Positions 33,254 through 42,474 of a stretch of 57,848 bases of DNA are shown piece after piece. The stretch is from assembly GCA_036496265.1 (NCBI GenBank), contig DASXLL010000202.1, positions 1-57,848 of the forward strand, in the 5' to 3' direction. Every line of letters begins with the position of its first letter. Within the stretch, counting starts at the first letter, position 1. The position numbers and the translations under genes were made by a program. A model generated the notes under the pieces. It was given only the letters and a program-made list of their open reading frames with translations. It was not told the DNA's origin and did no database searches. The stretch is from CAYLLN01 sp036496265 (GTDB lineage Bacteria > Planctomycetota > Planctomycetia > Pirellulales > Pirellulaceae).

Positions 33254-36200
33254 ATGCGTAGTAATCGCAAGAATCGCATGTCAGTGTCTGATTCGCTGTC
33301 CGTTCGCGCTCGCACCCGCAGGAACAATCTGCGTGTCGAGCGATTGGAGGCCCGCCTCGCGCTGGCCACGGCTTCGCCGCTCGCGGTGAACGATTTTTAT
33401 CACGACCTGATCGGTCAGTCGCTGGACATCAGCAGTCCAGGCATCTTGTCTAACGACGCGAGTTCGACGGGCAATCCGCTCTCCGCGGGTCTGTTCAGCT
33501 CGCCCAGTCACGGCACGCTCGATCTGTCGGGCGACGGCTCATTCCACTACATGCCGGAAGCGGGCTACGTGGGTCTCGACAGCTTTCTCTATTTCAACAA
33601 CGACGGCGGCAGCGACAGCATGCTGGCAGCCGTGACGATCGATGTCGGCGACGGCGGGCCACCGCCGCAAGTGGCCGACGATAGCTACAGCGTGGATGAG
33701 GACGGCACACTCAGTATCGGGATCTCCGACGGCGTGCTCGCCAACGATACGGCAGCCGACGGAATGTCGCTCTCGTCGTCCATGGTCAGCGGCCCGGCCA
33801 ACGGAACGCTGTCGCTGGGCAACGATGGCTCGTTCACCTATGTGCCGAACGCCAATTTCAACGGCACCGATTCGTTTACGTATTCGGCGACCGACGGCGC
33901 CGGCGATAGCGCCGTGGCCACGGCGACAATCACGGTGAATCCCGTGAACGATAAGCCGACCGCGACCAACGATTCGTTCACAACGAGTGAAGACACGACG
34001 CTCACAGTCGATGCGGCGGGCGGCATATTGGCCAACGACACCGATGTCGATGGCGACGTTTTGACGCCGACCGTCACCAGTCAGCCGCTGCATGGCACGC
34101 TCGTCGCAAATGCCGACGGCTCGTTCAGTTACACGCCAGCGGCCAACTACAACGGCCTCGACGGCTTCAGCTATTTGGTGAGCGACGGCACAACGACCAG
34201 CGACGTGGCCTCCGCCACGATCATGATCAGCCCCGTCAACGATTCGCCGGTGCCCGTCAATGATCAATACGCGACGGCGGAAGATACGCCGCTGGAAATC
34301 GTAGCGCCGGGCGTGTTAGCCAACGACGCCGATGTCGATGGCGACGCGCTCTCGTCGATTCTGGTCAATCCGCCGCAGCATGGCACTATCACGCTCGGTC
34401 CCGACGGCGGCTTGCTCTACACGCCCGCCGCAAACTTTAACGGTGTCGATGGCTTTAGCTACCTGGCCAACGACGGCTCGGCCGATAGCGACGCCGCAGC
34501 GGTGACGATCACCGTCACGCCGGTCAACGATCCGCCTGCTACAACAGCCGACGCGTATATGACTGACGAGGACACACCGCTCGTGGTCGATGCCGTTCAA
34601 GGCGTTCTGGCCAACGACAGCGATCCCGATGGCGATCCGATGACCGCCACGCTGGTCACTGGGCCGACCAACGGCACGTTAACACTCAACACCGACGGCA
34701 GCTTCAACTACACACCCAACACCAACTTCAACGGCGCCGATAGCTTCGTCTATTCGGCCGGCGACGGCACCTTGAGCAGCGATCCGACGACCGTTTCGCT
34801 CACCGTCAATCCGGTCAACGACGCGCCGATTTCTACCGCCGATTCCTATTCCACGGATGAAGACACGCCGCTCGTTGTCGATGCGGCAACCGGAGTTCTG
34901 GCCAACGACGCCGATCCCGATGGCGATCCGATGACCGCCACGCTGGTCACTGGGCCAACGAACGGCACGTTGACGCTCAATTCCGACGGCAGCTTCAACT
35001 ACACACCCAACGCCAACTTCAACGGTGCCGATAGCTTCGTCTATTCGGCAGGCGACGGCACCTTGAATAGTGATCCGACGACCGTATCGCTTACCATCAA
35101 TCCCGTGAACGATCCTCCGGTGGCCACCGCCGACGATTATCACACGATGGAGGACGCGCCACTCACAATCGACGCCACCGCTGGCGTTCTCGCCAACGAC
35201 ACCGATGCGGATGGCGACGCGTTAACCGCCGCGCTCGTCACTGGTCCGACAAATGGCGCCCTGACGCTGAATTCCGACGGCAGCTTCAACTACATGCCGA
35301 ACGCCAACTTCAACGGGAGCGATTCGTTCACCTATCAGGCTAGCGACGGCACGGTAACGACCGATCCGACAACCGTGACGATCGACGTGTGCCCGACGAA
35401 CGACGCTCCGACCACGGCCGACGATTCGTATTCGCTCGATCAGGGCACGACGCTCACCGTCGATGCGGTGACAGGCGTTTTGGCGAACGATAGCGATATC
35501 GACGGCGGTTCGCTGTCGGCGAGCGTCGTCACCGGCCCGGCTAATGGCTCGCTGTCGCTCAATCGCGACGGCGGCTTCAGCTACACGCCCAGCAGCACAT
35601 TCAGCGGGACCGATTCGTTCGTCTATGGAGCCAGCGATGGCAGCCTGACCAGCCAATCGACCGTGACGCTCACAGTCAATCCGGTGGCGCAAGCGCCCAT
35701 CGCCGCAATTGATTACTACAGCACGGGCGAAGACGTGCCGCTGGTGATCGGTGCCTCCATGGGAGTCCTCGCGAACGACATCAGTCCGGACGGCGGCACT
35801 CTAACTGCTTCCGTCGTCACCAGTCCGACGAATGGCACGTTGTCGCTCAACACCGACGGCAGCTTCACCTATACGCCGGGGGGCAACTTTAACGGCACCG
35901 ATTCGTTCACTTATAGAGCCATCAGTGCAAGCGGCCAGGAGATCGTCTCGTCGGCCAATATTGTGGTTGAGCCGCTGAACGACGCTCCGGTTGCGGGGGA
36001 TGATGAGTTTACGATCGATCCCACCAGCAGCAACCCGCCGACCAACAACGTGATGGCCAACGATGGCGACACCGATGGCAATTCGCTGACGCCGAGCCTG
36101 GTGTCCGGCCCGGCGCACGGAACGCTGTCGCTCAATTCCGACGGCACGTTCAACTACACGCCGCAAGCGGGATTCACGGGCGACGATACGTTTCGCTATC

Positions 36201-36838
36201 AGCTCTTTGATGGCGTCGCCAACAGCAACGTCGCGACCGTGACGCTGCACGTCACTTCGGGAACGGAGCAAGCCCCGCCGCCCGTCGAAAATCCGCCACC
36301 GGTCGAGACGACTCCGCCGGCTCAAAACCTGCCGCCCGTGGCCGCCAACGACGTGTTCACGGCGGCCCAGGACACTGTGCTGACAATTCCGGCTAGCTCG
36401 GGCCTCTTGGCCAATGACAGCGATCCGGAAGGTTCGCCACTCAGCGCCAGCTTGTTCAGCGATCCGCTGCACGGCAGCGTGCTGCTGCAAGGCGACGGAT
36501 CACTTAACTACACGCCGACGAGCGGCTACTCGGGCGAGGACGCGTTTCTCTATCGCGTCAGCGATGGTGCGCAGTGGAGCCCGCTGGCAGCCGTGACGAT
36601 TCACGTCACGCCGGCTCCAGCACAGGCACCGACACCGTCACCGGATCCGGCGCCAGTGCCGGCTCCCACGCCGAATCCGGAGCCCAATCCATCGCCGAAT
36701 CCTGATCCGTGCCATCCACACGACTGCTGCCATGTGGCAGACAACATTGTGCATGCGGTTGCCCATGGACATCATAGCCACGAGCTAGCCCACGCCGTCG
36801 ATGCAATTTTCAGCCGCGTCCGCGGCTGGCTGTCGTAA
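33254..36838 (+). CDS. Large exported protein with 11 cadherin-like (Big_9/VCBS-type) repeats
   Basis: 1194 aa. The N-terminus is short and basic with RVERLEARLALA (LExR motif found at the N-terminus of many planctomycete exported proteins). Then eleven tandem domains of ~97 residues follow, each containing VLANDxDxDG, GxLTLNxDGSFxYTPxxNFNG, DSFxYxAxDG and VNPVNDAP. Asp-rich loops suggest calcium binding. Repeats 5 and 6 are nearly identical. A Pro/Glu/Asn-rich spacer (about residues 1115-1160) leads to a short Cys/His-rich tail. It is probably a cell-surface adhesin-like or matrix protein. The ATG at 33254 has AGGAG upstream. Confidence 0.88.
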   Translation: MRSNRKNRMSVSDSLSVRARTRRNNLRVERLEARLALATASPLAVNDFYHDLIGQSLDISSPGILSNDASSTGNPLSAGLFSSPSHGTLDLSGDGSFHYMPEAGYVGLDSFLYFNNDGGSDSMLAAVTIDVGDGGPPPQVADDSYSVDEDGTLSIGISDGVLANDTAADGMSLSSSMVSGPANGTLSLGNDGSFTYVPNANFNGTDSFTYSATDGAGDSAVATATITVNPVNDKPTATNDSFTTSEDTTLTVDAAGGILANDTDVDGDVLTPTVTSQPLHGTLVANADGSFSYTPAANYNGLDGFSYLVSDGTTTSDVASATIMISPVNDSPVPVNDQYATAEDTPLEIVAPGVLANDADVDGDALSSILVNPPQHGTITLGPDGGLLYTPAANFNGVDGFSYLANDGSADSDAAAVTITVTPVNDPPATTADAYMTDEDTPLVVDAVQGVLANDSDPDGDPMTATLVTGPTNGTLTLNTDGSFNYTPNTNFNGADSFVYSAGDGTLSSDPTTVSLTVNPVNDAPISTADSYSTDEDTPLVVDAATGVLANDADPDGDPMTATLVTGPTNGTLTLNSDGSFNYTPNANFNGADSFVYSAGDGTLNSDPTTVSLTINPVNDPPVATADDYHTMEDAPLTIDATAGVLANDTDADGDALTAALVTGPTNGALTLNSDGSFNYMPNANFNGSDSFTYQASDGTVTTDPTTVTIDVCPTNDAPTTADDSYSLDQGTTLTVDAVTGVLANDSDIDGGSLSASVVTGPANGSLSLNRDGGFSYTPSSTFSGTDSFVYGASDGSLTSQSTVTLTVNPVAQAPIAAIDYYSTGEDVPLVIGASMGVLANDISPDGGTLTASVVTSPTNGTLSLNTDGSFTYTPGGNFNGTDSFTYRAISASGQEIVSSANIVVEPLNDAPVAGDDEFTIDPTSSNPPTNNVMANDGDTDGNSLTPSLVSGPAHGTLSLNSDGTFNYTPQAGFTGDDTFRYQLFDGVANSNVATVTLHVTSGTEQAPPPVENPPPVETTPPAQNLPPVAANDVFTAAQDTVLTIPASSGLLANDSDPEGSPLSASLFSDPLHGSVLLQGDGSLNYTPTSGYSGEDAFLYRVSDGAQWSPLAAVTIHVTPAPAQAPTPSPDPAPVPAPTPNPEPNPSPNPDPCHPHDCCHVADNIVHAVAHGHHSHELAHAVDAIFSRVRGWLS
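34540..35120 (+). repeat. Near-identical tandem repeat units 5 and 6 of the surface protein
   Basis: The two 291-base units around 34540-34829 and 34831-35120 differ at few positions; for example ATGACCGCCACGCTGGTCAC occurs in both. All other units of the array are much more diverged, so this is a recent duplication or gene-conversion event inside the array. Confidence 0.8.
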
Positions 36839-36896
36839 ATCGCTGAAGCTAGCCCATCCATGAAGCGCGCCAACAGATTGTTGGTTTGAAATTGAG

Positions 36897-36938
36897 CGCC
36901 TGCGGCTGATTAACATCGGCCGCAGGCGTTTCTTTTTC
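36897..36938 (+). terminator. Rho-independent terminator
   Basis: CGCCTGCGGC (36897-36906) pairs perfectly with 36919-36928 across a 12-base loop, followed by TTTCTTTTTC. It lies 58 bases after the stop of the cadherin-like gene. Confidence 0.85.
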
Positions 36939-37110
36939 AGCGCCGCCACATTGTCGCTATCGTGCTGGCGCGCGCTCGGACAGCAGTGTCATAAACTCTT
37001 TTCCGAACTGCTCTTTTCGCATTCGCCGCGCGCCGCCTACAGTGGCCGGCGATCACGACCCGGAGCCAAGACGGCTCAGTGATCTTTCCGCCTGCAAGGG
37101 AGTGCGGCGC

Positions 37111-38763
37111 ATGGTCTGGTGGAGGGTTTGGCTGTGGCGACGCCCAGCTCGTCCGATTTCTGCTCGTCGTCGGCTGACAATCGAGTCGCTCGAATCTCGA
37201 AATCTAATGACGGCCGCTCCGTCGGTCAGCGTGCCGCAGCTCTCCAGCCGGCCGGGAGCGCCCGCGACGCTCTATTTGGACTTCAACGGCAATGTCGAGC
37301 CCCAGTGGGGCGGTCACACGAATGTCGTGACGCCCCCCTACGACACCGATGGCAACAAATCAAGCTTTAGTTCCGGCGAAATCGCCGCGATCGACGAAAT
37401 CTGGTCCCGCGTGGCCGAAGACTACGCCCCGTTCAATCTCAACGTGACCACAGTGGCCCCCGCGACCATTGCCGACCGCAAATCGGCCCGCGTCGCCATC
37501 GGCGGCAGCTATGCCGATTGGTACGGTAGCGCCGCGGGCGGCGTTTCCTACGTCGGAGGCTTTTCAACCAATGCGTCGAATGTTGCGTTTGTGTTTGCCG
37601 ATTCGCTCAATCACGGCGATCCCCGCGACGTCGCTGAAGCCGCCAGTCACGAAGCGGGCCATCTCTTCGGCCTCGAACATCAAGCTACTTGGAACGGCAG
37701 CCAACTCGTCAGTGAATACAACGCCGGCACGACCGCCTTGGCGCCCATCATGGGCCTCAGCTATTACGCCGATCGAACCACATGGGCCAACGGTGTGACA
37801 TCCGACTCACCCACGTCGCACCAGGACGAGCTCGCGACCATCGCCTCCACCGCCAACGGCTTCGGCTATGCACCCGACGACTACGGCAGCACCATTTCCG
37901 CCGCCGCCGCTCTGCCGCTCACAGGTTCGACGGCCCAAGTCTCGGGCTTGATCGGCCGGAATGACGACCGCGACGTTTTCAAGTTTACCACCACGGGCGG
38001 CGCTGCCAGCTTCTCACTCGACGTTGCCCAATTCGGCCCCAATCTCGACTCCGTCCTCGAGCTGCAAAACTCCGCCGGAGCGCCGCTCGTCGTCGCTAGC
38101 CCATCCAACTCCTTCGGAGCCGCGTTAACCACGAATCTCGCCGCCGGAAACTACTATCTCGTCGTCCATTCCAGCGGCGGCTACGGCAACTTAGGCCGCT
38201 ACACGCTGCACGGCACCGTCGCAGCCGCGACTTCCACGCCAACCACTCAGCCGCCGACTTCCACTCCGCCGACGACAATAACGCCGCCGCCGGTTCAGAG
38301 CACGCCGCCCCCTACGACAACAACCTCATCCATCGCCAACGACGGCGCCATCGCCTTCACTTCATCAGGAACTTGGAACAAGCTCTCCGGCGTCGGCTAT
38401 GCCAACAACGCCCAGTGGACCGCCGCCAACAGCAGCGCAACCGCCACCTGGATCTTCACCGGCCTCACTCCCGGCCAATACCGCATCGCCGCCACCTGGC
38501 CCGGCTCCTCGCTCAACGCCACCGACGCCCCATTCTCAATTCTCTCCGGCGGCAAACTCGTGGCGACCACCAAAGTCAACCAGCAGCGCGCCGCCAGCAC
38601 GTTCACCAGCAGCGGCGCCTCCTGGCAAAACCTCGGCACCTTCACCATCACTGGCAACACGCTCACGGTCCGTCTCAACAGCAGCGCCAACGGCCGTGTC
38701 ATTGCCGACGCCATCCGCATCGAGCGCGTCTATTCAACAACCGGTGGAAGCAGCGCCTCCTAG
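37111..38763 (+). CDS. Exported metzincin-type metalloprotease with PPC-like and golvesin-like domains
   Basis: 550 aa. N-terminal LTIESLESRNLMTAA is the planctomycete LExR-type sorting region. A catalytic domain follows with HEAGHLFGLEH (H180, H184, H190) and Met-turn PIMGLSYYA (M214), the metzincin zinc site. Next is a beta-rich pre-peptidase-C-like domain (about 270-370; GRNDDRDVFKFTT), a Pro/Thr linker, and a golvesin/xanthan-lyase-like C-terminal domain (about 435-545; GQYRIAATWPGSSLNATDAP and VIADAIRIERV). Start ATG 37111 has GGGAG upstream. It is probably surface-bound or secreted. It follows the cadherin-like gene but has its own terminator-separated transcript. Confidence 0.88.
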   Translation: MVWWRVWLWRRPARPISARRRLTIESLESRNLMTAAPSVSVPQLSSRPGAPATLYLDFNGNVEPQWGGHTNVVTPPYDTDGNKSSFSSGEIAAIDEIWSRVAEDYAPFNLNVTTVAPATIADRKSARVAIGGSYADWYGSAAGGVSYVGGFSTNASNVAFVFADSLNHGDPRDVAEAASHEAGHLFGLEHQATWNGSQLVSEYNAGTTALAPIMGLSYYADRTTWANGVTSDSPTSHQDELATIASTANGFGYAPDDYGSTISAAAALPLTGSTAQVSGLIGRNDDRDVFKFTTTGGAASFSLDVAQFGPNLDSVLELQNSAGAPLVVASPSNSFGAALTTNLAAGNYYLVVHSSGGYGNLGRYTLHGTVAAATSTPTTQPPTSTPPTTITPPPVQSTPPPTTTTSSIANDGAIAFTSSGTWNKLSGVGYANNAQWTAANSSATATWIFTGLTPGQYRIAATWPGSSLNATDAPFSILSGGKLVATTKVNQQRAASTFTSSGASWQNLGTFTITGNTLTVRLNSSANGRVIADAIRIERVYSTTGGSSAS

Positions 38764-38788
38764 GCTACAAGTCATAGCATGACTCAAG

Positions 38789-38971
38789 TCATGGTCCCTT
38801 CTGTGGAATGATGTTCGGGGCGTAGTCATCCCATATAATCTCATACGGATCATCCTCGATCACCGGCTTGACCCGCTCTTCCGGCCACAGATACCAAGCC
38901 AAGGCCAACAGCGGCGGCAGAACCGCCAGCAGGATCAGCAGCGTCCGCAGCGAGAATCGAGGCGCACGCAT
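38789..38971 (-). CDS. Small single-pass membrane protein
   Basis: 60 aa. RAPRFSLRTLLILLAVLPPL is the N-terminal membrane segment typical of a planctomycete family of tiny proteins; the acidic tail (EDDPYEIIWDDYAP) would be extracytoplasmic. The ATG at 38971 was chosen over an upstream in-frame start because the family motif begins right after it. Function unknown. Confidence 0.7.
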   Translation of the reverse strand: MRAPRFSLRTLLILLAVLPPLLALAWYLWPEERVKPVIEDDPYEIIWDDYAPNIIPQKGP

Positions 38972-39128
38972 CGATCCAATAGGCCTTTTTCTAAATGCCG
39001 TGGGGAGGGCCACCGCAACTGATTGTATCTACTAGTAATGGGCAATTGCTTAATCTGTCCCAATCAACTTGCAGAAAGCCCCACAGCCAGTCATATAATG
39101 GACTCCTTCTCCATCCCGGATGATCACT

Positions 39129-40109
39129 ATGAACTCGACTCTCGCTCGTTTGCGGCGCGCCTCCTGCGGTTTGGCCTTGTTGTTTGCCGCCACCGCCTAC
39201 GCTCAGGAGCAGCCTGCGCCTGTCACCTATCCGCAAGTTTCTGAAGCCGCCTGCCCGCTGCAAGTCACCTCGATTCCGGGCAAAGCCGGCAATGAAGTGC
39301 CGGTAGTGGTTCGCCAGCCGCCAGGTATGGGGCGCTTCCCGGCTGTAATCGCGCTGCACGGCGGATTGAGTCCTTACCGCGTTGAACAGTTGAAAGACGA
39401 AACGCTCACGCGGCCGAACTACACGCGCTTCCTCGCGGCCGGCTTCGTGCTGGTTGTCCCGACGTTTCGCAGTCGCGAAGAAAACCCGCAGACGCGCGAC
39501 GCGCTCGACGATTGCCTCGCGGTGGTGGACTATGTGAAGAAGATGCCGAATGTCGATCCCAATAGCGTGGCCATCTTCGGCGGCAGCGGTGGCGGCAGCC
39601 TCGCCTTGGAGCTGGCCGGCGAAACCGACTTGTGTGCGGTCGTTGCCGGCGAGCCGGCGACCGTTCTCTTCACCGGTCTGATGGTGCAGGGCATGGCTGA
39701 CCGCAATCAAGCCTTTCAACAGCGGATGAAAGAGCCCAAGAAACACTTGACTCCGGAGTTACTGCAGTTCACGCGCGCAAAAATCGCGAAGATTCATTGC
39801 CCAGTGTTAATCCTGCACGGCGACGTTCATCCGCTGAAAATCATCAACCGGGAAGTCATCGTTCCCGAACTCAAAACGGCCAATAAATCAGTGGAGTACA
39901 TCGAGTATGCGGGCCAGCCGCACGCCTTTTGGTGGGGCGCAATGGACGCCGCCGTCGGTCAAAAGGTCTTCGACGATTCCATGCGATTCCTAACGCCGAA
40001 CCTGAAGACGCAACCGATTGCGCTCGACGAATCCCTCATCAAACGCGTCACCGCCGGCCGTGAGCGCGGCGAAAAAGCCGCCGGCAAGCGAAACCGAAAA
40101 GCCAACTAG
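39129..40109 (+). CDS. Exported alpha/beta hydrolase (dienelactone hydrolase/prolyl oligopeptidase type)
   Basis: 326 aa. A signal peptide (CGLALLFAATAYA) leads into an alpha/beta hydrolase: the oxyanion HGG (ALHGGLSP), nucleophile region FGGSGGGSLALELA (Ser in G-G-S-G-G), acid in ILHGDVHPL, and His in QPHAFWW. It is probably an esterase or peptidase. The first gene of a tight run; the next starts 17 bases downstream. An upstream ATG at 39120 is possible. Confidence 0.85.
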   Translation: MNSTLARLRRASCGLALLFAATAYAQEQPAPVTYPQVSEAACPLQVTSIPGKAGNEVPVVVRQPPGMGRFPAVIALHGGLSPYRVEQLKDETLTRPNYTRFLAAGFVLVVPTFRSREENPQTRDALDDCLAVVDYVKKMPNVDPNSVAIFGGSGGGSLALELAGETDLCAVVAGEPATVLFTGLMVQGMADRNQAFQQRMKEPKKHLTPELLQFTRAKIAKIHCPVLILHGDVHPLKIINREVIVPELKTANKSVEYIEYAGQPHAFWWGAMDAAVGQKVFDDSMRFLTPNLKTQPIALDESLIKRVTAGRERGEKAAGKRNRKAN

Positions 40110-40126
40110 CTCGCCGCTCCACGGCC

Positions 40127-42472
40127 ATGACCGACCTCGCCCTGAAACTCGTCCTCGGACTGTGCGCAGCTCTTCTTGCCGCCGCGCCCACGCTATCTGC
40201 CGACGAGCTTGGCGGTCCGCAGGCCGCATTTTTTGACAAGCATTGCTCCGACTGCCACGACTCCACGGCCAAAGAAGGCGGGCTCGATCTATCTGCTTTA
40301 AGCCGCGATCTAACCGACGCCGAGACGCTCCGCCGCTGGGTGCGCATTTACGACCGCCTTGCGGAAAGCGAGATGCCCCCCAAGTCCGCGCCGCAGCCGA
40401 CGGCAGCGGCCAAGCAAGTGCTTCTCGATTCGCTGCGTCCCCTGCTCGCGGCTGCCGATCGGGGCCAGCGCGAGGTCGTTTATCGCCGACTCAACCGCGT
40501 CGAATATGAAAACACGCTCCGCGATTTGTTTCAGGTGCGCTCCGAAGTCGCCGCGATGCTGCCCGAGGACGCCAAAGCCCACGGCTTCGACAACGTCGGC
40601 GAGGCGTTAGGCGTTTCGACCGAGCTGGTCGAAGCCTATCTCCGCGCGGCCGACGTGGCGATCGACATGGTCCTCTCCCAGCATCAACCATCGCCAATTA
40701 AGGTGCATTCGACGTTCAACGACGGCTTTAAGAATCGAGCGAACGCCAAGCAAGTGTTTCGTTTTCTCGACGAAGGCGTTGTTCATTATCTGTCGGACCT
40801 CAAGAGCACTCATGTACGAAATTTCGCGGCCCCCGCAGCGGGAACTTACCGCGTTCGCTTCCGAGCGCGGGCCTATCGCAGCGACAAACCGATCAAAGTG
40901 GAGGTCGGCGCGGGCGACGTCCACAAAGGCAACCGCGGTCGCCACACCGTCGGTTATTTCGATGTTCAGCCGGAGCTGACCGAGATCGTTTTCGAGGACT
41001 GGTTTCGCGTGGGCGACGGTTTTTCTGTCCGGCCCTTCGGCATCGGCAACGTTCGCGTCGGGCAAAATAGAAACTATGCCGGACCCGGTTTGCTATTCGC
41101 CGACTACGACGTCGAAGGCCCCCTCGACGACGACTTGACGGCTGGCAAGCGTGAGCTTCTTGGCCAGCTCGACTTGCAAACCGCCACAGCCGCCGACGCC
41201 CGCCAAGTCCTGGAGCGGTTTCTGCCCCGCGCTTTTCGCCGGCCCGCCAGCGCTCCCGAAATCGATCGCTATCTGCAACTCGTCCAGCAACTGCTCGATC
41301 GCGGCGAAACCTTTGAATCGGCTCTCCGCGCGAGTTTACGTGCCGTTCTGTGCTCGGCCGACTTTCTATTTCTCAACGAATCGGTTGTTGCCGCCACGGG
41401 ACAGATTGACGACTACGCCATCGCCTCGCGGCTTTCCTACTTCCTCTGGAGCACGATGCCCGACAGTGAACTAATCCGCTGTGCGGCAACCGGAACACTG
41501 CGCAATCCGGCGATGCGCCGGCAGCAGGTCCATCGCATGCTGGCCAGCCCAAAAGCCGCTGAATTCACAAAGAATTTCACCGGCCAATGGCTCAAGCAGC
41601 GGCAACTGACGGAAAACGAACCGGACCAGACGCTGTACCCCGAATACGACGCCCTGCTGGAATTCTCCATGGGCGAAGAGACGCGACGCTTTTTTGAAGA
41701 TGTGTTGCGAGACGACCTGAGCGTCACCGAATTCATCCAGTCCGATTGGGCCATGCTCAACGACCGTCTCGCGCAACATTACGGCGTCCCCGGCATCGCT
41801 GGAGCTCCATTACGCCGCGTCAATCTCCTGCCTGATTCGGTTCGCGGCGGATTACTTACGCAGGCCAGCATTCTCAAGGTCACGGCCAACGGCACCACCA
41901 CGTCTCCTGTGGTGCGCGGCGCCTGGGCCATCGAAAACTTGCTAGGAATTCATGTCCCGCCGCCACCGCCCGTCTCAGCCGTCGAGCCCGACCTCACGGG
42001 CGCGACCACGCTCCGCCAGCAGCTTGCTAAGCATCGCAACGACGCGGCCTGTGCCAGTTGTCATAGCAAGATCGATCCAGCCGGCTTCGCGATGGAAAGC
42101 TTCGACGCAATCGGCGGCTGGCGCACACGTTACCGAGTTCCATTAGCCACTGAGCTTCCGCTCGACGCCAAAGACAAGGAGCACTGGCCGGCCACCTACA
42201 AGCCTGGCCTCCCGGTCGATTGCTCCGGCACGTTGCCCAGCGGCGAATCATTCCACGACATTCGCGAATTGAAAGCGCTGCTCGTGCGCCAGCCGGCAAA
42301 AATCGCCCATTGCATCGCGGAAAAACTGTTGGTCTATGGCCTCGGCCGCGGGCTCGGTTTTTCAGATCGCGAAGCAGTTGAAAATATCGTGCTGCAAGCC
42401 CGCGACAACAACTACGGTTTTCGCTCGCTCATTGAGGAAGTAGCCGTCAGCGAAGTGTTTGTTCGACCCTAG
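40127..42472 (+). CDS. DUF1592-family (DUF1587/1592/1588/1585) cytochrome c-like exported protein
   Basis: 781 aa. A signal peptide (about residues 1-25) precedes a heme-c motif C40-S-D-C43-H44 in FFDKHCSDCHDSTAKEGG. The planctomycete domain set follows: DUF1587-like (VYRRLNRVEYENTLRDLF), a beta domain, DUF1595/1592-like region (FLPRAFRRPASAPEIDRYL and YFLWSTMPDSEL), DUF1588-like (RGGLLTQASILKVTANGTTT) and C-terminal DUF1585. A second CxxCH occurs at residues 642-646 (CASCH). These proteins are periplasmic and thought to be redox-active, but no reaction is established. The next gene begins two bases after the stop. Confidence 0.92.
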   Translation: MTDLALKLVLGLCAALLAAAPTLSADELGGPQAAFFDKHCSDCHDSTAKEGGLDLSALSRDLTDAETLRRWVRIYDRLAESEMPPKSAPQPTAAAKQVLLDSLRPLLAAADRGQREVVYRRLNRVEYENTLRDLFQVRSEVAAMLPEDAKAHGFDNVGEALGVSTELVEAYLRAADVAIDMVLSQHQPSPIKVHSTFNDGFKNRANAKQVFRFLDEGVVHYLSDLKSTHVRNFAAPAAGTYRVRFRARAYRSDKPIKVEVGAGDVHKGNRGRHTVGYFDVQPELTEIVFEDWFRVGDGFSVRPFGIGNVRVGQNRNYAGPGLLFADYDVEGPLDDDLTAGKRELLGQLDLQTATAADARQVLERFLPRAFRRPASAPEIDRYLQLVQQLLDRGETFESALRASLRAVLCSADFLFLNESVVAATGQIDDYAIASRLSYFLWSTMPDSELIRCAATGTLRNPAMRRQQVHRMLASPKAAEFTKNFTGQWLKQRQLTENEPDQTLYPEYDALLEFSMGEETRRFFEDVLRDDLSVTEFIQSDWAMLNDRLAQHYGVPGIAGAPLRRVNLLPDSVRGGLLTQASILKVTANGTTTSPVVRGAWAIENLLGIHVPPPPPVSAVEPDLTGATTLRQQLAKHRNDAACASCHSKIDPAGFAMESFDAIGGWRTRYRVPLATELPLDAKDKEHWPATYKPGLPVDCSGTLPSGESFHDIRELKALLVRQPAKIAHCIAEKLLVYGLGRGLGFSDREAVENIVLQARDNNYGFRSLIEEVAVSEVFVRP

Positions 42473-42474
42473 CG

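Noticed and set aside
33539..35692. Series of long open frames on the minus strand (33539-34267, 34316-34600, 34679-35143, 35222-35692)
   Set aside because: They are antisense shadows of the repeated coding sequence, with periodic Arg/Val/Ile-rich nonsense composition.
33254..36838. Regular ~291-base periodicity suggesting a CRISPR or satellite array
   Set aside because: The period matches the 97-residue protein domain repeat, the frame is open throughout, and copies vary as coding repeats do. No spacers exist.
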